Positions 62,425 through 64,000 of a DNA stretch of 64,000 bases are shown one piece after another. The notes under the pieces are model-generated. The model did not search any database, was not told where the DNA came from, and was given only the letters and a program-made list of their open reading frames with translations. The DNA comes from G963675935 sp963823895. Its GTDB lineage: Bacteria; Planctomycetota; Planctomycetia; Pirellulales; Thermoguttaceae. Location: NCBI GenBank assembly GCA_963823895.1, contig CAWGNG010000028.1, positions 310,001-374,000 of the forward strand. The letters run 5' to 3'. A program made the translations under genes and the position numbers. The first letter of the stretch is position 1; every line of letters begins with the position of its first letter.

Positions 62425-64000
62425 AACAACGCGAACAGGCCGATGACCGCAAATGCTCCCACAACACAGTGCCAGCCATTCATCGGTTTGCCTCGCATGA
62501 GAAGTTCCCTGCCTTTCGCCAGCCTCCAATGCTTCAGGAATTGGTAGAAGCCTCCCCCAAACTCACCGTACCACGAAGCAAGGGTCAGCGGGATTAACAA
62601 GAGCAGAAAGCCTTTCATCAGTTGGACGCCCGCACTCTCGCCGCCTGACCCCGTCTTTCCAAAGAGGTTCAGGTTCCTCCACCAGGGCCACACCACCTTC
62701 AAACCCCAAAATGTTGACCAAGCCACGTACACAAAAAGCAAGAGGACTGCAAGTCTGGAAAACACGGGCAATTCTGTCGCTCCGGCGAGCGTCGCTATTC
62801 CGAGCACGCCCACAATTGCAGCGATAATTGCCGACCAACGAATACTTGTCATTGCCGCCCGCGCAAGGTTCCCTTGCTCCTGATGGGCAACGTTTGCGTT
62901 CTGCGTTGGCGCTCGTTCCTTCGGGGCCAGAACTCCCGCTTGGCTAACGGGTCTAGCCGCAAGGCCCCCTGGCGCGGAATCCACGACCACTCGGAGCCCC
63001 ATGATGTTATTGCGGGGATCAACGGCGCATTCCATGCCGGCCGCCGATCGGCACTCGTCGGCGGTGCTCCCCCAGCAGCCTCCGCACAAGCCAAAGGCTT
63101 CCTGATCTTCGTGTTGCAGGCCCACCGGATCGGTGACCGGCGCCGCCTGATGATAGTCGGGACCGCCAATCGCGTCCTGACACCATTCATATACATTGCC
63201 GTGGACATCATAAAGTCCCCACGCATTCGGTGGCTTTTGACCGACAGGATGTGTAGTGTTGCCGGAATTGCCTTCGTACCACGCAACGCGGGCTAAATCA
63301 GCTTCGGAATCGCCGGAGAAGAACCGCGTTGACGTTCCCGCACGACAGGCATATTGCCATTCTGCGAGCGTCGGCAACCGCACGGGATAGCCCGTCAATG
63401 CACTGAGTTTACGGCAGAATTCCGAGGCGTCATTCCATGAGACCCGCTCCGCGGGATTCTGCGGTCCTCTGGTATCGCTAAGATTGCGACCCATGACCTT
63501 CTCGTACTGCGCCTGCGTGACCGGATATTTCCCCATGTAATACGGGGCGCTGATCGTCACAGAAATGCAAGGGGGTATCTTAACCTCAGTTTGCTGCTCT
63601 TCCTCGACCGCATTTTCCATCACGAAACTCCCAGCGGGAATCAAAACCAACTGCATCACTACAGGAGTGCTGACTAGGCCGAACAGGCTAAACTTAGTTC
63701 CCAAATCTAGCGTCAGTTCTCTTGGCAAACGGCTGAGATCGCTGCCCGTGCCGGATAGAGTATCTTGTCCTTCTAATGGAGGCGGCACTGGCGAGGATGG
63801 CTCGCTGTAGGTCCTGCCCATTTTGCAAAGTTGGTCCTGACACGCCTCTATTGCATAATCAATATGCTGTTCTAGCTCCCGACAACCACCAGGCTCGATG
63901 GGGGAAAGGGTCTGCTTCAGTTTTGTAAAATGAGATATGGCGAACTCCAAGGTATGCGGATCGTTTTCAGGATGACCTGGCCGTGCAAAATCCCGGACCA
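62325..64000 (-). CDS. Membrane protein with formylglycine-synthase (FGE-sulfatase) fold, partial
   Basis: The frame is open through the right window edge, so the N-terminus is missing. Visible order: helical region, then an FGE/C-type-lectin-like domain (VLIPAGSFVM, APYYMGKYPVTQAQYEKVMG, NPAERVSWNDASEFCRKL, RLPTLAEWQYACRAG, GLYDVHGNVYEWCQDA, NIMGLRVVV). After it come at least three TM helices (IIAAIVGVLGIATLAGA, LAVLLLFVYVAWSTFWGL, GFLLLLIPLTLASWY, VVGAFAVIGLFALLSMI). FGE domains often act as recognition/effector modules in bacterial conflict systems; no copper-site cysteine pair typical of true FGE was assigned. Confidence 0.85.
   Translation of the reverse strand, partial: VRDFARPGHPENDPHTLEFAISHFTKLKQTLSPIEPGGCRELEQHIDYAIEACQDQLCKMGRTYSEPSSPVPPPLEGQDTLSGTGSDLSRLPRELTLDLGTKFSLFGLVSTPVVMQLVLIPAGSFVMENAVEEEQQTEVKIPPCISVTISAPYYMGKYPVTQAQYEKVMGRNLSDTRGPQNPAERVSWNDASEFCRKLSALTGYPVRLPTLAEWQYACRAGTSTRFFSGDSEADLARVAWYEGNSGNTTHPVGQKPPNAWGLYDVHGNVYEWCQDAIGGPDYHQAAPVTDPVGLQHEDQEAFGLCGGCWGSTADECRSAAGMECAVDPRNNIMGLRVVVDSAPGGLAARPVSQAGVLAPKERAPTQNANVAHQEQGNLARAAMTSIRWSAIIAAIVGVLGIATLAGATELPVFSRLAVLLLFVYVAWSTFWGLKVVWPWWRNLNLFGKTGSGGESAGVQLMKGFLLLLIPLTLASWYGEFGGGFYQFLKHWRLAKGRELLMRGKPMNGWHCVVGAFAVIGLFALLSMIGGATSQPATRGNSRPPSPVHRIERRQPQH

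Noticed and set aside
21528..64000. Second copy of the tRNA-Leu 3' end as the element's right boundary
   Set aside because: The only tRNA-like fragment found (34,783-34,829) derives from tRNA-fMet, not tRNA-Leu, so no attR was assigned.

Overview
The left third of the window (1 to about 21.4 kb) reads as chromosome of a planctomycete, probably Pirellulales-like. This rests on a large PknB-type kinase, a SpoIIE/GAF phosphatase, URO-D-family paralogues beside giant secreted glycosidase-like proteins, MreB next to coiled-coil membrane proteins, and dispersed palindromic repeats. It holds a leftward catabolic-looking operon (0.001-8.4 kb: SDR dehydrogenase, URO-D-like protein, two paralogous exported glycosidase-like proteins, a second URO-D-like protein), an mreB/coiled-coil cluster (8.7-10.9 kb), ilvC and ilvN, a free-methionine-sulfoxide reductase, a winged-helix protein, a TPR lipid/periplasmic-type protein, the kinase and the phosphatase. 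A tRNA-Leu(GAG) gene at 21,444-21,527 ends this part.

Immediately behind the tRNA sits a frameshifted tyrosine integrase, and mobile-element genes follow to the right edge of the window. Left arm (23-30.7 kb, all leftward): AAA+ ATPase, excisionase-like protein, a string of very small membrane proteins, a VirD4/TraG coupling protein, ParB, a SprT-like zincin, and an ORF that joins the N-terminus of GTP-type PEP carboxykinase to a sigma-factor-like C-terminus. Scrambled carboxykinase remnants follow (30.9-31.5 kb). The next 31.5-36.3 kb looks alphaproteobacterial: a porin, a tandem-repeat protein with an mTERF-like pattern, the 3' half of an initiator tRNA, and a second frameshifted integrase.

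Right arm (36.3-54.2 kb): a MobF (TrwC-like) relaxase with operator-like repeats at its start, a run of small plasmid-type genes including a DNA methyltransferase, and a giant methylase-helicase gene. That gene is cut in two by a 3.4-kb IS1595-family element with perfect 27-bp ends, an exact 8-bp target duplication and at least five passenger genes (two nuclease-like). No VirB-type mating-pair genes are in the window, so the element is either mobilizable or its transfer apparatus lies elsewhere.

The most interesting locus is a five-gene leftward operon at 54.2-61.1 kb: a MotA/TolQ/ExbB-like channel with a long helical tail, a MotB-like single-pass protein whose periplasmic-type domain is replaced by coiled coil plus vWA, a zinc-ribbon membrane protein, a HerA/FtsK-like ATPase and an HExxH protein. 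It is followed upstream by a YbjN remnant, a Cys-rich protein and a membrane formylglycine-synthase-fold protein. I read it as a candidate undescribed, Zorya-like membrane-powered conflict system. That is inference from architecture only. Several single-position frameshifts (about 14.95, 22.86, 35.41 and possibly 62.4 kb) mean read-level verification is needed before calling those genes dead.
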